From assembly GCA_002295635.1 (NCBI GenBank), contig DBHK01000007.1:1-64000 (forward strand): a stretch of DNA of 64,000 nucleotides. The letters run 5' to 3'. The notes below the pieces were generated by a model. The model was given only the letters and a program-made list of their open reading frames with translations, was not told the DNA's origin and searched no databases. The stretch is from UBA830 sp002295635 (GTDB lineage: Bacteria; Pseudomonadota; Alphaproteobacteria; MPNO01; UBA830). The position numbers were made by a program, and so were the translations under genes. Below, piece by piece: positions 44,895 to 53,868 of this stretch (positions are counted from its first letter, which is position 1; every line of letters starts with the position of its first letter).

Positions 44895-45973
44895 GTATTA
44901 CTCCGAAATTCATCCCGTGCACCATCTACCCACGAGATGCCATGACCGGGCGTGTCGGGTGGTGCGATATTGCCTTCCGCATCCATCTCTACCGGATTGT
45001 CGAACAACGGCTCGAGCAGCGGAAAGTCTTCCATCCACTTTATTGACGGTGCAGCACCGGCGACATGAATGAATAACGACGGCAAGAAATGAGGAGATAC
45101 CACTAGGTTAAAATGCTCCGCTATCTGCGCCAAACGCAGGCTTTCCGTTATGCCTCCCATCATCGCGAGGTCCGGCTGCAGGATTGAAGCTGCCCGGGCC
45201 GCTATCAATGGGCTCATCTCACCCACCCCCTGATGGTGTTCTCCAGTAGCAATCGGTATTGGGCTATTGGCAGCTAATATCGCAAATCCGTTAGTATCGT
45301 TGGCTGGTAGAGGCTCCTCTATCCACAATGCGTTGACATCGGCGAGCAGATTAACCAGCCATTGAGCTCGGACTAAATCACATTTTTCATTGGCATCTGC
45401 CATGATACCTACGCCGTCAGGCACAGCGTCCGCCACCGCCTGAATACGGGCTAAGTCTGCGGGTGCGCCTGCAACCCTTAGCTTAATTGCCGTACAACCC
45501 ATCTCTGCATATTCAAGAGCCCGATCGACCGCTGCCCCCGTTTCCTGCTCCGGGCCGAAACCGCCCGAGCCGTATACAGGTAACTTTCGAGGCACGCCGC
45601 CCAGCGCGGCGTAGAGAGGCATATCAAGCCGCTTGGCATGCAAATCCCACATGGCAACATCGATCGCGGAAATAGCGAGATAGTTAACACCCCTTCCCAG
45701 CCGGTTTAACGAGACGGCAAGCCGACGCCAAAGTGCCTGGGGCGGCAAAATCCTCTCCCCTAAGACGAACCGGTCGAGCATATCTTGGGTCGCCGCCTGC
45801 ACGATCCGCCCACCTCCTCCGAGCACATAAGAAAATCCCGTCCCGGTCGTTCCGTCTGAAGCTTCTAGATCCACCACGATGACATCTACCGCCGTGATCC
45901 CTGAACCGCCCGTAGGCCCGTGAAGGGGAAATACCCAAAGTTCGGCCGTCGCGTGTGTAATTTCTGTCATCAT
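44891..45973 (-). CDS. Mandelate racemase/muconate lactonizing enzyme family protein (enolase superfamily)
   Basis: 360 residues. Enolase superfamily: N-terminal capping domain, then the barrel with AIKLRV, MADANEKCD, LWIEEPLPANDTNGFA, GEHHQGVGEMSPLIA and SPHFLPSLFIHVAGA. The Asp, Glu and Glu positions for the magnesium and the Lys/His acid-base positions are recognisable. It is likely to act on a sugar acid or dicarboxylate by proton abstraction. Substrate unknown. Located between two FAH-type genes and a DUF120 gene in one leftward operon. Confidence 0.85.
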   Translation of the reverse strand: MMTEITHATAELWVFPLHGPTGGSGITAVDVIVVDLEASDGTTGTGFSYVLGGGGRIVQAATQDMLDRFVLGERILPPQALWRRLAVSLNRLGRGVNYLAISAIDVAMWDLHAKRLDMPLYAALGGVPRKLPVYGSGGFGPEQETGAAVDRALEYAEMGCTAIKLRVAGAPADLARIQAVADAVPDGVGIMADANEKCDLVRAQWLVNLLADVNALWIEEPLPANDTNGFAILAANSPIPIATGEHHQGVGEMSPLIAARAASILQPDLAMMGGITESLRLAQIAEHFNLVVSPHFLPSLFIHVAGAAPSIKWMEDFPLLEPLFDNPVEMDAEGNIAPPDTPGHGISWVDGARDEFRSNT

Positions 45974-45976
45974 CTG

Positions 45977-46390
45977 TTAGTCCTCTAGAACAAGGGTCAC
46001 ACTATCACCGTCTTCTATTCCTACCGCGTTACGGACGCTGATCGAGGCAATAACCTCCACCTGCGCGGGCGGATATCCATCTACCAGCGGAAAGACGATC
46101 GCACCTTTAATTGGATCGGCCGTTCGGGCTTTGATGGTTACAAGCCAACATCTGGCATCGCATTCGAGGGGGCCATTATTGGGATTATCCATATAGATAC
46201 CATCGGTTTGCTTAAGCCTCACCCAGACCTGCATAGATTCTGGATCATCGACAATGACGTTGATCGTACCGGGATAAGGGTCAATCCCAACGCGACCGAT
46301 GAACTGCCGTCTGGACCAGTCTAGCCGGGTAAATGTCTTTCCAAGCCCGATGCCGGTAGCCAGCCGACCGACCAGTTTTTCCCCCTTCAT
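45977..46390 (-). CDS. DUF120-domain protein, similar to archaeal CTP-dependent riboflavin kinase
   Basis: 137 residues. The whole protein matches the outline of the archaeal RbkR fold as I recall it: GRLATGIGLGKTF (compare SGLGEGR), VGIDPYPGTINVIVDDP (compare PYxGTLN) and GAIVFPLVDGYPPAQVEVIA, then SVRNAVGIEDGDSVTLVL (compare LR...L.DGD.V.I). The His that often follows the AIVxP stretch in the archaeal proteins reads Pro here. It could bind CTP/riboflavin, or another nucleotide in a repurposed role. It overlaps the FAH gene 46387-47244 by four bases and is part of a catabolic operon, not of the rib operon. Similarity judged by eye only. Confidence 0.68.
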   Translation of the reverse strand: MKGEKLVGRLATGIGLGKTFTRLDWSRRQFIGRVGIDPYPGTINVIVDDPESMQVWVRLKQTDGIYMDNPNNGPLECDARCWLVTIKARTADPIKGAIVFPLVDGYPPAQVEVIASISVRNAVGIEDGDSVTLVLED

Positions 46391-47244
46391 CCGGCGGCGC
46401 GGACTTCAACACTCATTTCGCCGATCCCCTCGCAGTAACAGTACATAGTGTCACCGGCTACCACCGGCCCTACACCTTCCGGCGTGCCAGTCATAATTAC
46501 GTCACCCGGATACAAGGTATAAAAGCTCGACCCGTATTCGATCAGCCTCCGACAATCGAAGATGAGCTTATCGGTGTTAGAGTTCTGGCGTTCGTCGTCG
46601 CCAACGTGAATCGAAAAGTCGAGTTTGTCGGGATCGACAATCTCGTCCGCCGTTACCAACCAAGGCCCGAGAACCGAATAGCTGTCGATAGCTTTGCGAA
46701 GGCTGCGTTCCTCAGTGCCGCGAACAGTCATATCCAGCCCAATCGCGTATGCAGAAACATAGTCCAGCGCGTTATCATAGGAGATGTTCTTCGCAGTTTT
46801 TCCGATGATCATAGCAACTTCAACTTCGTGATCGTTGCGACGATCAGTGAAATGGAGTTCAACCCCTTCTCCGGCGCCCACAAGAACCGGGTTTTTCAGG
46901 AAAAGCCCGTAATGGTCAATGGATTTGATATCTTGACCGAAGCTCACGCCCTTGTCCTCGTTAGCTTCATCCATGTGGGCGTAATAGTTCACTGGTGCAC
47001 CGATTACCTTAGTCGGATTTGCAACTGGGCTTTTCAACCTAACGGCCGACAGTGCATGCCGTTCACCCGACTTCATCAACCCCGATGCTTTCTCACAAAT
47101 AAGGTCGAGATTGGCGATTAGCGCGTCACCCTCGGGCACCGGCCAACGGTATGCGGGAATTACATCCAAGGCGGCTGTTACGTCGACAACTTCATCACCA
47201 TCGACGATCCCTAGGCGGTCGTCGTTATATCGACAGATTTTCAT
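46387..47244 (-). CDS. Fumarylacetoacetate hydrolase family protein
   Basis: About 285 residues from ATG 47244, which has GGGAG at about nine bases; GTG 47253 is possible. FAH fold with the metal ligands in place: DHEVEVAMIIGKTAKNI, AIGLDMTVRGTEERS and YPGDVIMTGTPEGVGP. It would hydrolyse a carbon-carbon bond in a diketoacid or a related substrate. First gene of the leftward operon FAH - DUF120 - enolase superfamily - degenerate FAH. It is divergent from the double-CheW gene. Confidence 0.88.
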   Translation of the reverse strand: MKICRYNDDRLGIVDGDEVVDVTAALDVIPAYRWPVPEGDALIANLDLICEKASGLMKSGERHALSAVRLKSPVANPTKVIGAPVNYYAHMDEANEDKGVSFGQDIKSIDHYGLFLKNPVLVGAGEGVELHFTDRRNDHEVEVAMIIGKTAKNISYDNALDYVSAYAIGLDMTVRGTEERSLRKAIDSYSVLGPWLVTADEIVDPDKLDFSIHVGDDERQNSNTDKLIFDCRRLIEYGSSFYTLYPGDVIMTGTPEGVGPVVAGDTMYCYCEGIGEMSVEVRAAG

Positions 47245-47522
47245 TTCTTTCACTCCCAGCTTTATTTAGTTCGGAATGTTTTGGCATTACGAAAAGAAAC
47301 GGTCTAGTCCCATTTTCATTGAGAGATCCGACAACCTTGATATTGCATCATCCGACAAATTCTGCACTACGAAAATATCGCAATTTAACCCTTTTGAGAT
47401 TGGTATTAACGGCCAAATCGCGTAGTGTTCTTCCTTTCTTTCATAAGGAATTAATAATTATTTTAATCGGGGAAGTGTTGCTGTGTTTCGCGAGCGAAGA
47501 AGAACGGGGAAAAAAAGTCGTT

Positions 47523-48482
47523 ATGACTGAATACTTTATCTACGAAAAAGAGAATAAAAACTTCGCGTTACCGGTCACAAGTGTCCTTGAAATCGTGGAA
47601 ACCGATCAAATTGAAGATCTCGGTTTAGACTTATATGGTTGTGTTGGCGGGGTAGTAAATCGCGAAAAATTAGTCCCTGTTTTTGATTCGATTGCATTAG
47701 GTCTTAAACAAGTTTTCAATGATCAAAGTATTTCCACTGTAATTATTGTACTAAGCGGTGATATAACGTTTGGATTAACCATGGACAATTTTGTCGGTGT
47801 AGACAAACTAACTACGCGCACAAAATCAAATGAAATAAGAGTTCATGAGAAAAAAAATAAATTTGTATCCGCAGTCGTTGGATATAAAAATTCTACTTTA
47901 ACAATTTTCTCTCCGGAATACATTTCCGAAACGGTCGATGAAAATATCGACGAACAAAAATTATTTTCAGAAAATGAGGAAATAGCCGGAAATATTATTG
48001 ATCCGGATATATATAGAAAACCTTTTACTCAATTCCTCTGTTTTTCGATCGACAACATAAACCTAGCAATCCCAATTGGACAGGTTCGGGAGATTATAGA
48101 GGAATACGAAGTTACACCAATTTTTAATGTTCCGGCTTTATTACGTGGATTAATAAATTTACGTGGAACCGTGATTGCATGCCTCGATATCTCCAACGAA
48201 ATCGGGTTAGACCAAAAACCCCTTACGATAGAAACGAAATACCTTATCATCAGTTATAAGGAAAGTACTATCGCTTTATGCGCGGATGTGGTTCACGGCA
48301 TGAGGGATTTATACCTACATAATATACAAAAGCCCGATTCTGTATTAGACGATCGACAGCAGACATTCGTTCAGGGATTATATGAGGACGTCGATAAAAC
48401 ATTACTACTACTATCAGTTTCCGACATCTTTGAGACCGAACATTTGTTGGAGTATACCGATATGACTAAAATCTCCCAGTGA
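47523..48482 (+). CDS. Double-domain CheW-type coupling protein
   Basis: 319 residues from ATG 47523. Two CheW-like domains: residues about 1-140 (YFIYEKENKNFALPVTSVLE, then GVVNREKLVPVFDSI) and about 160-319 (FLCFSIDNINLAIPIGQVRE, then PALLRGLINLRGTVIACLDI). CheW domains link chemoreceptors to CheA. The second is the more canonical. No receiver domain is fused, so this is not a CheV. The ORF is open far upstream to 47151 but that part reads over the FAH operon promoter and has no similarity. Codon use is strongly A+T-rich. Confidence 0.87.
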   Translation: MTEYFIYEKENKNFALPVTSVLEIVETDQIEDLGLDLYGCVGGVVNREKLVPVFDSIALGLKQVFNDQSISTVIIVLSGDITFGLTMDNFVGVDKLTTRTKSNEIRVHEKKNKFVSAVVGYKNSTLTIFSPEYISETVDENIDEQKLFSENEEIAGNIIDPDIYRKPFTQFLCFSIDNINLAIPIGQVREIIEEYEVTPIFNVPALLRGLINLRGTVIACLDISNEIGLDQKPLTIETKYLIISYKESTIALCADVVHGMRDLYLHNIQKPDSVLDDRQQTFVQGLYEDVDKTLLLLSVSDIFETEHLLEYTDMTKISQ

Positions 48483-48484
48483 GG

Positions 48485-48858
48485 NNNNNNNNNNNNNNNN
48501 NNNNNNNNNNNNNNNNNNNNNNNNNNNNNNNNNNNNNNNNNNNNNNNNNNNNNNNNNNNNNNNNNNNNNNNNNNNNNNNNNNNNNNNNNNNNNNNNNNNN
48601 NNNNNNNNNNNNNNNNNNNNNNNNNNNNNNNNNNNNNNNNNNNNNNNNNNNNNNNNNNNNNNNNNNNNNNNNNNNNNNNNNNNNNNNNNNNNNNNNNNNN
48701 NNNNNNNNNNNNNNNNNNNNNNNNNNNNNNNNNNNNNNNNNNNNNNNNNNNNNNNNNNNNNNNNNNNNNNNNNNNNNNNNNNNNNNNNNNNNNNNNNNNN
48801 NNNNNNNNNNNNNNNNNNNNNNNNNNNNNNNNNNNNNNNNNNNNNNNNNNNNNNNNNN
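48485..48858. other. Assembly gap (run of N)
   Basis: 374 consecutive N bases directly after the double-CheW stop. The true sequence may be longer or shorter than the run. The open frame of cheA continues unbroken to the edge of the gap, so its 5' end may lie inside. Confidence 1.
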
Positions 48859-48902
48859 TCTCTTCTTCACTCGCCCTTAACGTCGATTCCTCGGATGAAA
48901 AG

Positions 48903-51782
48903 ATGATGTATTTCGCCAGAGACGAAATCGATTATATCGTAAAGAATTTGGAAACCTTTCAACAAGATGACGAAGATATATTCGATTCAATATATCGTCG
49001 GAGCCGATTAATAAGCGGTTTATTCCGCATAAATGATTTTCTTGATCTACACTACATGTTGGAGTTCTTAGTATTTTGTACAGATTTTCTTCGACATAGT
49101 ATGCAAAAAAAATCCGTGAAAAGAATACCACATGAAATAAGGTATATAATTAACCTTATAACCAATTCCGCCATTGTAATGATAGACGAAAAAATTGATG
49201 GGCGCGCTTCTACAATTGTATTTTCGGACATATTGGATGAATGTCAGAATTACTTGCAAGACACTATTAATTTAATTGAAGATGAAAATACAAAAACCGA
49301 GACATCTGGATATACCAAAACAGAACAGCAAAATAATCAAACTATTTTATCAACTGAAAAACTCACTCTCAATAAATTATTGGATGAAGAGGAAATAATT
49401 TCTATACCTCACGAAAAGATTGGTTTTATTAGCGATTACTGTGAAGAAGCAAGGGAGATACTCGGCAATATAGAATTACATCTTATCGATTTAGAGGCGA
49501 ACGAAGACCCGCTTCCGATAGTGAATAAAATTTATAAAAGTTTAACAAATTTGAAGGATAGCGCAGACTCTCTAAATATCGTTAAAATCGAAACCTTGGC
49601 TCACGCTAACCTGTTATTAATACAAGATATTCGAGATAGTAAATTAATAATTAATACCGAAATAATTGATATACTATTAGGTAGCAAAAAAACATTTGAA
49701 AAAATGATTAATGATATTGCGTCACGGCGACCAATAACTTTACCACTTAATGACATAATTCAACGTTGTCTATTATTTGTAAAAGAAGAAACATCAAATA
49801 TAGAGAATGAAACAATTAAACAAAACGGACAAACTGACGATTTCGAAATCGGAGAAATAGAAGAAGAAGAGGCTTTATCAATTCCGGATGATAAATTAGG
49901 TTTTATCAGTGATTATTGCGAGGAGTCCCGAGAAATACTTGCGAATATCGGCCTGCAACTCGTTCAACTTGAAACAGAAGATAGTCCCAGCCAAGTTGTT
50001 AATGAGATTTTCAGAGGAATACATACTTTAAAGGGTAGTGCTAAATTATTAAACATTGCGAAAATAGAGCGGTTATCGCATTCAGCGGAGGCCCTGCTAG
50101 ATCGGTTAAGGAAAAAAGAAGTTTTTATTACATCGGAATTAATTGATGTCTTATTAGACTGTAAGAACTTATTGGAACGCATGATCTCTGAGGTTGCTTC
50201 CCGACAGCCTATAAAAACGCCTATTAACGCCATGATTAGCCGTATTGACGGCAATGTCAGAAACAAACCGAAAAATGACGGGGATCCAAGTTGGACCAAA
50301 GAAAATAAGAATCCGGCGTCTCTGCCGGAAACGACACTCACCGACGATCTACTCGATGATTCCGGTGACCCATATTTACAATCAAATGTCTCACCGATTA
50401 ATGACACAATTCGTATTACTACGGATAAATTGGACGATGTTCTAAACGTTGCCTCTGAGGTCTTTATTACTCGCATTCGGCTCCAAAATGATATCTCAAC
50501 ACTTAATAACTCTATGGGACTCCTGAAAGCAAACCTAGTTGATCAGGGGTTGGACCAGTTATCTGTGAAAGATTTTTTGGAAAATATCAAATTAGCAAAC
50601 CAAGAAAATAATGACCGGCAAATTGAAACCAAAACTTTCGTTCCACCTCTCGTTGACCAAAAACGTTCCGGAACAGAGGATAAAAGAATACAACAAAGCG
50701 CGCTTGAACGGTTTGTTGACGTGGATACCAATAAGAAGAAATTGGAAAAGAGCATAAGCGATCTGGAGGAATTAAGCAGTAGGCTTCAATCCAGTGCAAT
50801 GAATATTCGGATGGTTCCGGTACGATACGCTTTCGATCGGTTTCCTGTACAAGTGCGAGAAACCGCTAGGGAATTAAATAAAAAAGTAAAACTAACCGTA
50901 TCTGGTGCAGATACTGAATTAGATAAATTACTGATAAATCAACTTATTGAGCCGATGCTTCACATTCTCCGAAATGCAGTGGATCATGGTATCGAAACTC
51001 CTGAAGTGCGGACACAATCCGGAAAAACCGAGACAGCACTAATTACGATTTCTGCATACTATCAGGGATCGGAAGCGGTTATTGAGATTTCTGATGATGG
51101 CGCGGGTATTGATACTAATATCGTGTATCAGAAAGCAGAGTCACTTGGGTTAATAGACGCTGAAAGTCACGAGCACCTCTCAAAAGAAGAGATCCTGAAC
51201 TTAATTTTTGAGCCGGGTTTTTCTACCTCAAATGAGGTGACTAATTTATCCGGGCGAGGCGTTGGAATGGATGCGGTCCGTCGGGCGATTTCTCAGGTTC
51301 ACGGGACGGTTACAGTCGATTCAGTTCCAGGTAAGGGTTCTACATTCAAAATAAGACTTCCACTGTCTTTAGCAGTAGCAGGCGTCCTTTTGGTAACCGA
51401 AGACAAATATAAATTTGCATTTCCGGTTCTTCATGTGGAGGATATATTAACAATTACACAAGATCAGATCGAGTTGGTTAGTCAAACCGAGATTTACAAT
51501 TATAGAGGAGAGGCTCTATCCGTCACTACTTTATCTAATCTCTTAAACTTTGATGGCAGTACTTTTGACGAAGACTTAGTTACGATCGTAATACTCTCTG
51601 ATGATGGTAAAAAGAAATGTGTAAAGGTTGATAACGTACTGGGCCGTCAAGATGTTATAATTAAGAGTTTGGGAGATTTCATCAAACATGCGCCCTCTGT
51701 GATGGGCTGTACTATCTTGAGCGATAATCAACTAATTCTTATCCTTAATTCGTGGGAAATAGTTAACTCAAAGAAAAAATAA
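48903..51782 (+). CDS. cheA: CheA-type histidine kinase with three HPt-like modules, N-terminus uncertain
   Basis: At least 959 residues. HPt-like segments begin near residues 25, 180 and 340. Only the third keeps the phospho-acceptor: IHTLKGSAKLLNI (His374); the first has IYRRS (Tyr31) and the second SLTNLKDSADSLNI (Thr215). The dimerisation and ATPase core follows, with HILRNAVDHGIE (N box), ISDDGAGID (G1) and LSGRGVGMDAVRRA (G2), then a C-terminal CheW-like domain (VAGVLLVTEDKYKFAFPVLH). The frame is open from the N gap through SSSLALNVDSSDEKM to the ATG I use, so the start is not secure. Followed by the cyclase gene at 23 bases. Confidence 0.87.
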   Translation: MMYFARDEIDYIVKNLETFQQDDEDIFDSIYRRSRLISGLFRINDFLDLHYMLEFLVFCTDFLRHSMQKKSVKRIPHEIRYIINLITNSAIVMIDEKIDGRASTIVFSDILDECQNYLQDTINLIEDENTKTETSGYTKTEQQNNQTILSTEKLTLNKLLDEEEIISIPHEKIGFISDYCEEAREILGNIELHLIDLEANEDPLPIVNKIYKSLTNLKDSADSLNIVKIETLAHANLLLIQDIRDSKLIINTEIIDILLGSKKTFEKMINDIASRRPITLPLNDIIQRCLLFVKEETSNIENETIKQNGQTDDFEIGEIEEEEALSIPDDKLGFISDYCEESREILANIGLQLVQLETEDSPSQVVNEIFRGIHTLKGSAKLLNIAKIERLSHSAEALLDRLRKKEVFITSELIDVLLDCKNLLERMISEVASRQPIKTPINAMISRIDGNVRNKPKNDGDPSWTKENKNPASLPETTLTDDLLDDSGDPYLQSNVSPINDTIRITTDKLDDVLNVASEVFITRIRLQNDISTLNNSMGLLKANLVDQGLDQLSVKDFLENIKLANQENNDRQIETKTFVPPLVDQKRSGTEDKRIQQSALERFVDVDTNKKKLEKSISDLEELSSRLQSSAMNIRMVPVRYAFDRFPVQVRETARELNKKVKLTVSGADTELDKLLINQLIEPMLHILRNAVDHGIETPEVRTQSGKTETALITISAYYQGSEAVIEISDDGAGIDTNIVYQKAESLGLIDAESHEHLSKEEILNLIFEPGFSTSNEVTNLSGRGVGMDAVRRAISQVHGTVTVDSVPGKGSTFKIRLPLSLAVAGVLLVTEDKYKFAFPVLHVEDILTITQDQIELVSQTEIYNYRGEALSVTTLSNLLNFDGSTFDEDLVTIVILSDDGKKKCVKVDNVLGRQDVIIKSLGDFIKHAPSVMGCTILSDNQLILILNSWEIVNSKKK

Positions 51783-51805
51783 GTAGGTATACGGTTAGAA
51801 AAAAT

Positions 51806-53851
51806 ATGTCCGCCGATCTCCAAGATTTTCGCCCTCTTGATACCCTTACAAAGGATAGAACCCTTTATTTCTGTATCGAAAACGAATTCTACCGTAATTA
51901 TTTAGTCCAACGTTGTGATGCACAACACATAACTTATCATAATGTTAACCTGATTGATCTGCCAGGTACTGTCTCAGCAAACCCCAATGCTGTTATTGTT
52001 TTGCAATCAGAAACACAGGAACAGAAGGTCATCGACCTTTCCGCTAAATTGAAGCTATTGTTCGGTGCTGATGTAAAATCTATTTTACTGTCGACAGATT
52101 ATCGTATCGCTACTGAAGTGGAATTTAAGTTTGATGACTTTATCCATTTTCCAGCCGATTTTGATCAAATAATAAGCTCAATAACAAAAGTGTTGAATGC
52201 TTCGAAGAAAATTTTACTTATCGACGATTCGAAACTAATTCATAAACACATACTCCCCCCCCTATTAGACAATGGTTATGAGGTATTTCAAGCCTTTGAT
52301 GGTTTAGAAGGTCTCGAAAAGGCCCAAAAAATTCTACCCGATTTAATTATCCTTGACGTCGAAATGCCGAAAATGAATGGCTTCGAAGTGTGCCAGGAAA
52401 TTAGGCGGTCCGAATTAACCCAAGATATTTATGTAATGATGTCGAGCACTCTGACCTCTGCTGCAGATCAAAGCATGGGTTTCGAATCTGGGGTAGATGA
52501 ATATGTTACCAAGCCTTTAGATATAGACGAACTCTTAGATCGCCTAAAAAAGGTTTTATTTTCATCACCTGCTGGGCGGGAAAATCTAATCTTATTAAGC
52601 CATGATGAATCAATGGCCCAAACAAACGCAAAAAGTCTTCGGAAACAGGGTTTTACGGTAAAAACATGTCAAACGATCCGCGAGACTGTTCACCGGCTTA
52701 ATTCGTTTAATGCTGTTCTTGTTCTGTCGGAGATTGATCCTTTAGACGGAACTGTTCCCGATTTAGTAAAACATCTAAAGTTTGATGAGGCTGATAAAAA
52801 AATTGAATTGATCATCATAACTGACAGAGATAGCCCCTCTGATTCAAAAATGGTTATGAATACTGGTGCGTCAGCCGTAATTAGCAAACCATTCTCCAAT
52901 GATGGCTTACTGGCCACTGTCGAGAAGACATTAGCTGAACGAAATTTGAGAATAGAAAATTTACAAATACAAAAGTACCTCTCTAAAGCTTCACGGCGGA
53001 TTGCTGTGGAAAAATCAATTCTTTTAGACCATTCGTCTCAAACCTTTGCTCAGAATAAGCAGGCTACGATTTTTTTTAGCGATATCGTAGGCTTTACGAA
53101 TAGATGCGAAAGGTATTCTGCTGAAGAGATTGTGGCACAGATTAATGGACTTTTTGAATCAATAACGGGCGTAATAATAGAACATGACGGTGATATCGAT
53201 AAATTTATCGGCGACGCCTGTATGGCGTTCTGGCTTGATGATGATCATGATGTTTCGGTAGTCAACGCTGTTCGCGCAGTACTAGCAATGAAAAAAAATT
53301 TAGAACTCTTTAATAGTTCTCTGCCTGACCTAACCCGTGATCCGATTCAGATGAGGATTGGTTTGAATACGGGGAATGTGATACTTTGTGATATTGGCGC
53401 ATCAAGCAATCGAGTCGATTTGACTATCATCGGTGACGCGGTGAATGTGGCCTCTAGAATGGAAAGTGCCGCGAAGGTGTATGGGCTGGATCACCTTATA
53501 AGTGAAGGTACTGTAAACCGAACTGAAGACTATTTTGAATATCGTTTAATAGATCGGGTAATTGTTAAAGGTAAAAATCAACCAGTTAATTGCTACCAAT
53601 TGTTGAGTGAAAAGGGTCAGTCTTCGTTACCCCAGAAAAATCTACAGGAAACTTTTGACCACGCTTTACAGGCTTATTTTAGCGGTGATTTCGATGCAGC
53701 GGTAAACGGCTTTCAACGGTCTTCCGAGTTTGAGGAATCCGGGGTCTATGCTAACCTCAACCCGTCACAAGTATTCCTAAATCGTTGTGAGCGCCTCATA
53801 GATGAAAAGCCAAAGCAGTGGAACGGAGTTTGGGAATTTCTCATTAAATGA
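51806..53851 (+). CDS. Response regulator fused to a class III adenylate cyclase
   Basis: 681 residues. Residues about 15-130 look like a receiver that has lost its site. Receiver 2 (about 134-250) is intact: ILLIDDSKLIHKH, phospho-acceptor Asp184 in IILDVEMPKMNGFEVCQE, and VTKPLD. Receiver 3 (about 258-375) has Ser where the Asp should be (LVLSEIDPLDG). The cyclase (about 420-610) has the metal Asp pair in FFSDIVGFTNR and DKFIGDACMAFW, the adenine-selecting Lys (DKFIGD) and Thr (DLTIIGDAVNVA), and the late Asn and Arg (NVASRME). cAMP production on phosphorylation by CheA is inferred. A C-terminal tail of about 70 residues is unrecognised. Confidence 0.86.
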   Translation: MSADLQDFRPLDTLTKDRTLYFCIENEFYRNYLVQRCDAQHITYHNVNLIDLPGTVSANPNAVIVLQSETQEQKVIDLSAKLKLLFGADVKSILLSTDYRIATEVEFKFDDFIHFPADFDQIISSITKVLNASKKILLIDDSKLIHKHILPPLLDNGYEVFQAFDGLEGLEKAQKILPDLIILDVEMPKMNGFEVCQEIRRSELTQDIYVMMSSTLTSAADQSMGFESGVDEYVTKPLDIDELLDRLKKVLFSSPAGRENLILLSHDESMAQTNAKSLRKQGFTVKTCQTIRETVHRLNSFNAVLVLSEIDPLDGTVPDLVKHLKFDEADKKIELIIITDRDSPSDSKMVMNTGASAVISKPFSNDGLLATVEKTLAERNLRIENLQIQKYLSKASRRIAVEKSILLDHSSQTFAQNKQATIFFSDIVGFTNRCERYSAEEIVAQINGLFESITGVIIEHDGDIDKFIGDACMAFWLDDDHDVSVVNAVRAVLAMKKNLELFNSSLPDLTRDPIQMRIGLNTGNVILCDIGASSNRVDLTIIGDAVNVASRMESAAKVYGLDHLISEGTVNRTEDYFEYRLIDRVIVKGKNQPVNCYQLLSEKGQSSLPQKNLQETFDHALQAYFSGDFDAAVNGFQRSSEFEESGVYANLNPSQVFLNRCERLIDEKPKQWNGVWEFLIK

Positions 53852-53868
53852 TTTAGCAAGGTGTTGAT

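Noticed and set aside
48466..48880. Open frames across the assembly gap on both strands
   Set aside because: They consist almost entirely of undetermined residues; they are artefacts of reading N as sense codons.
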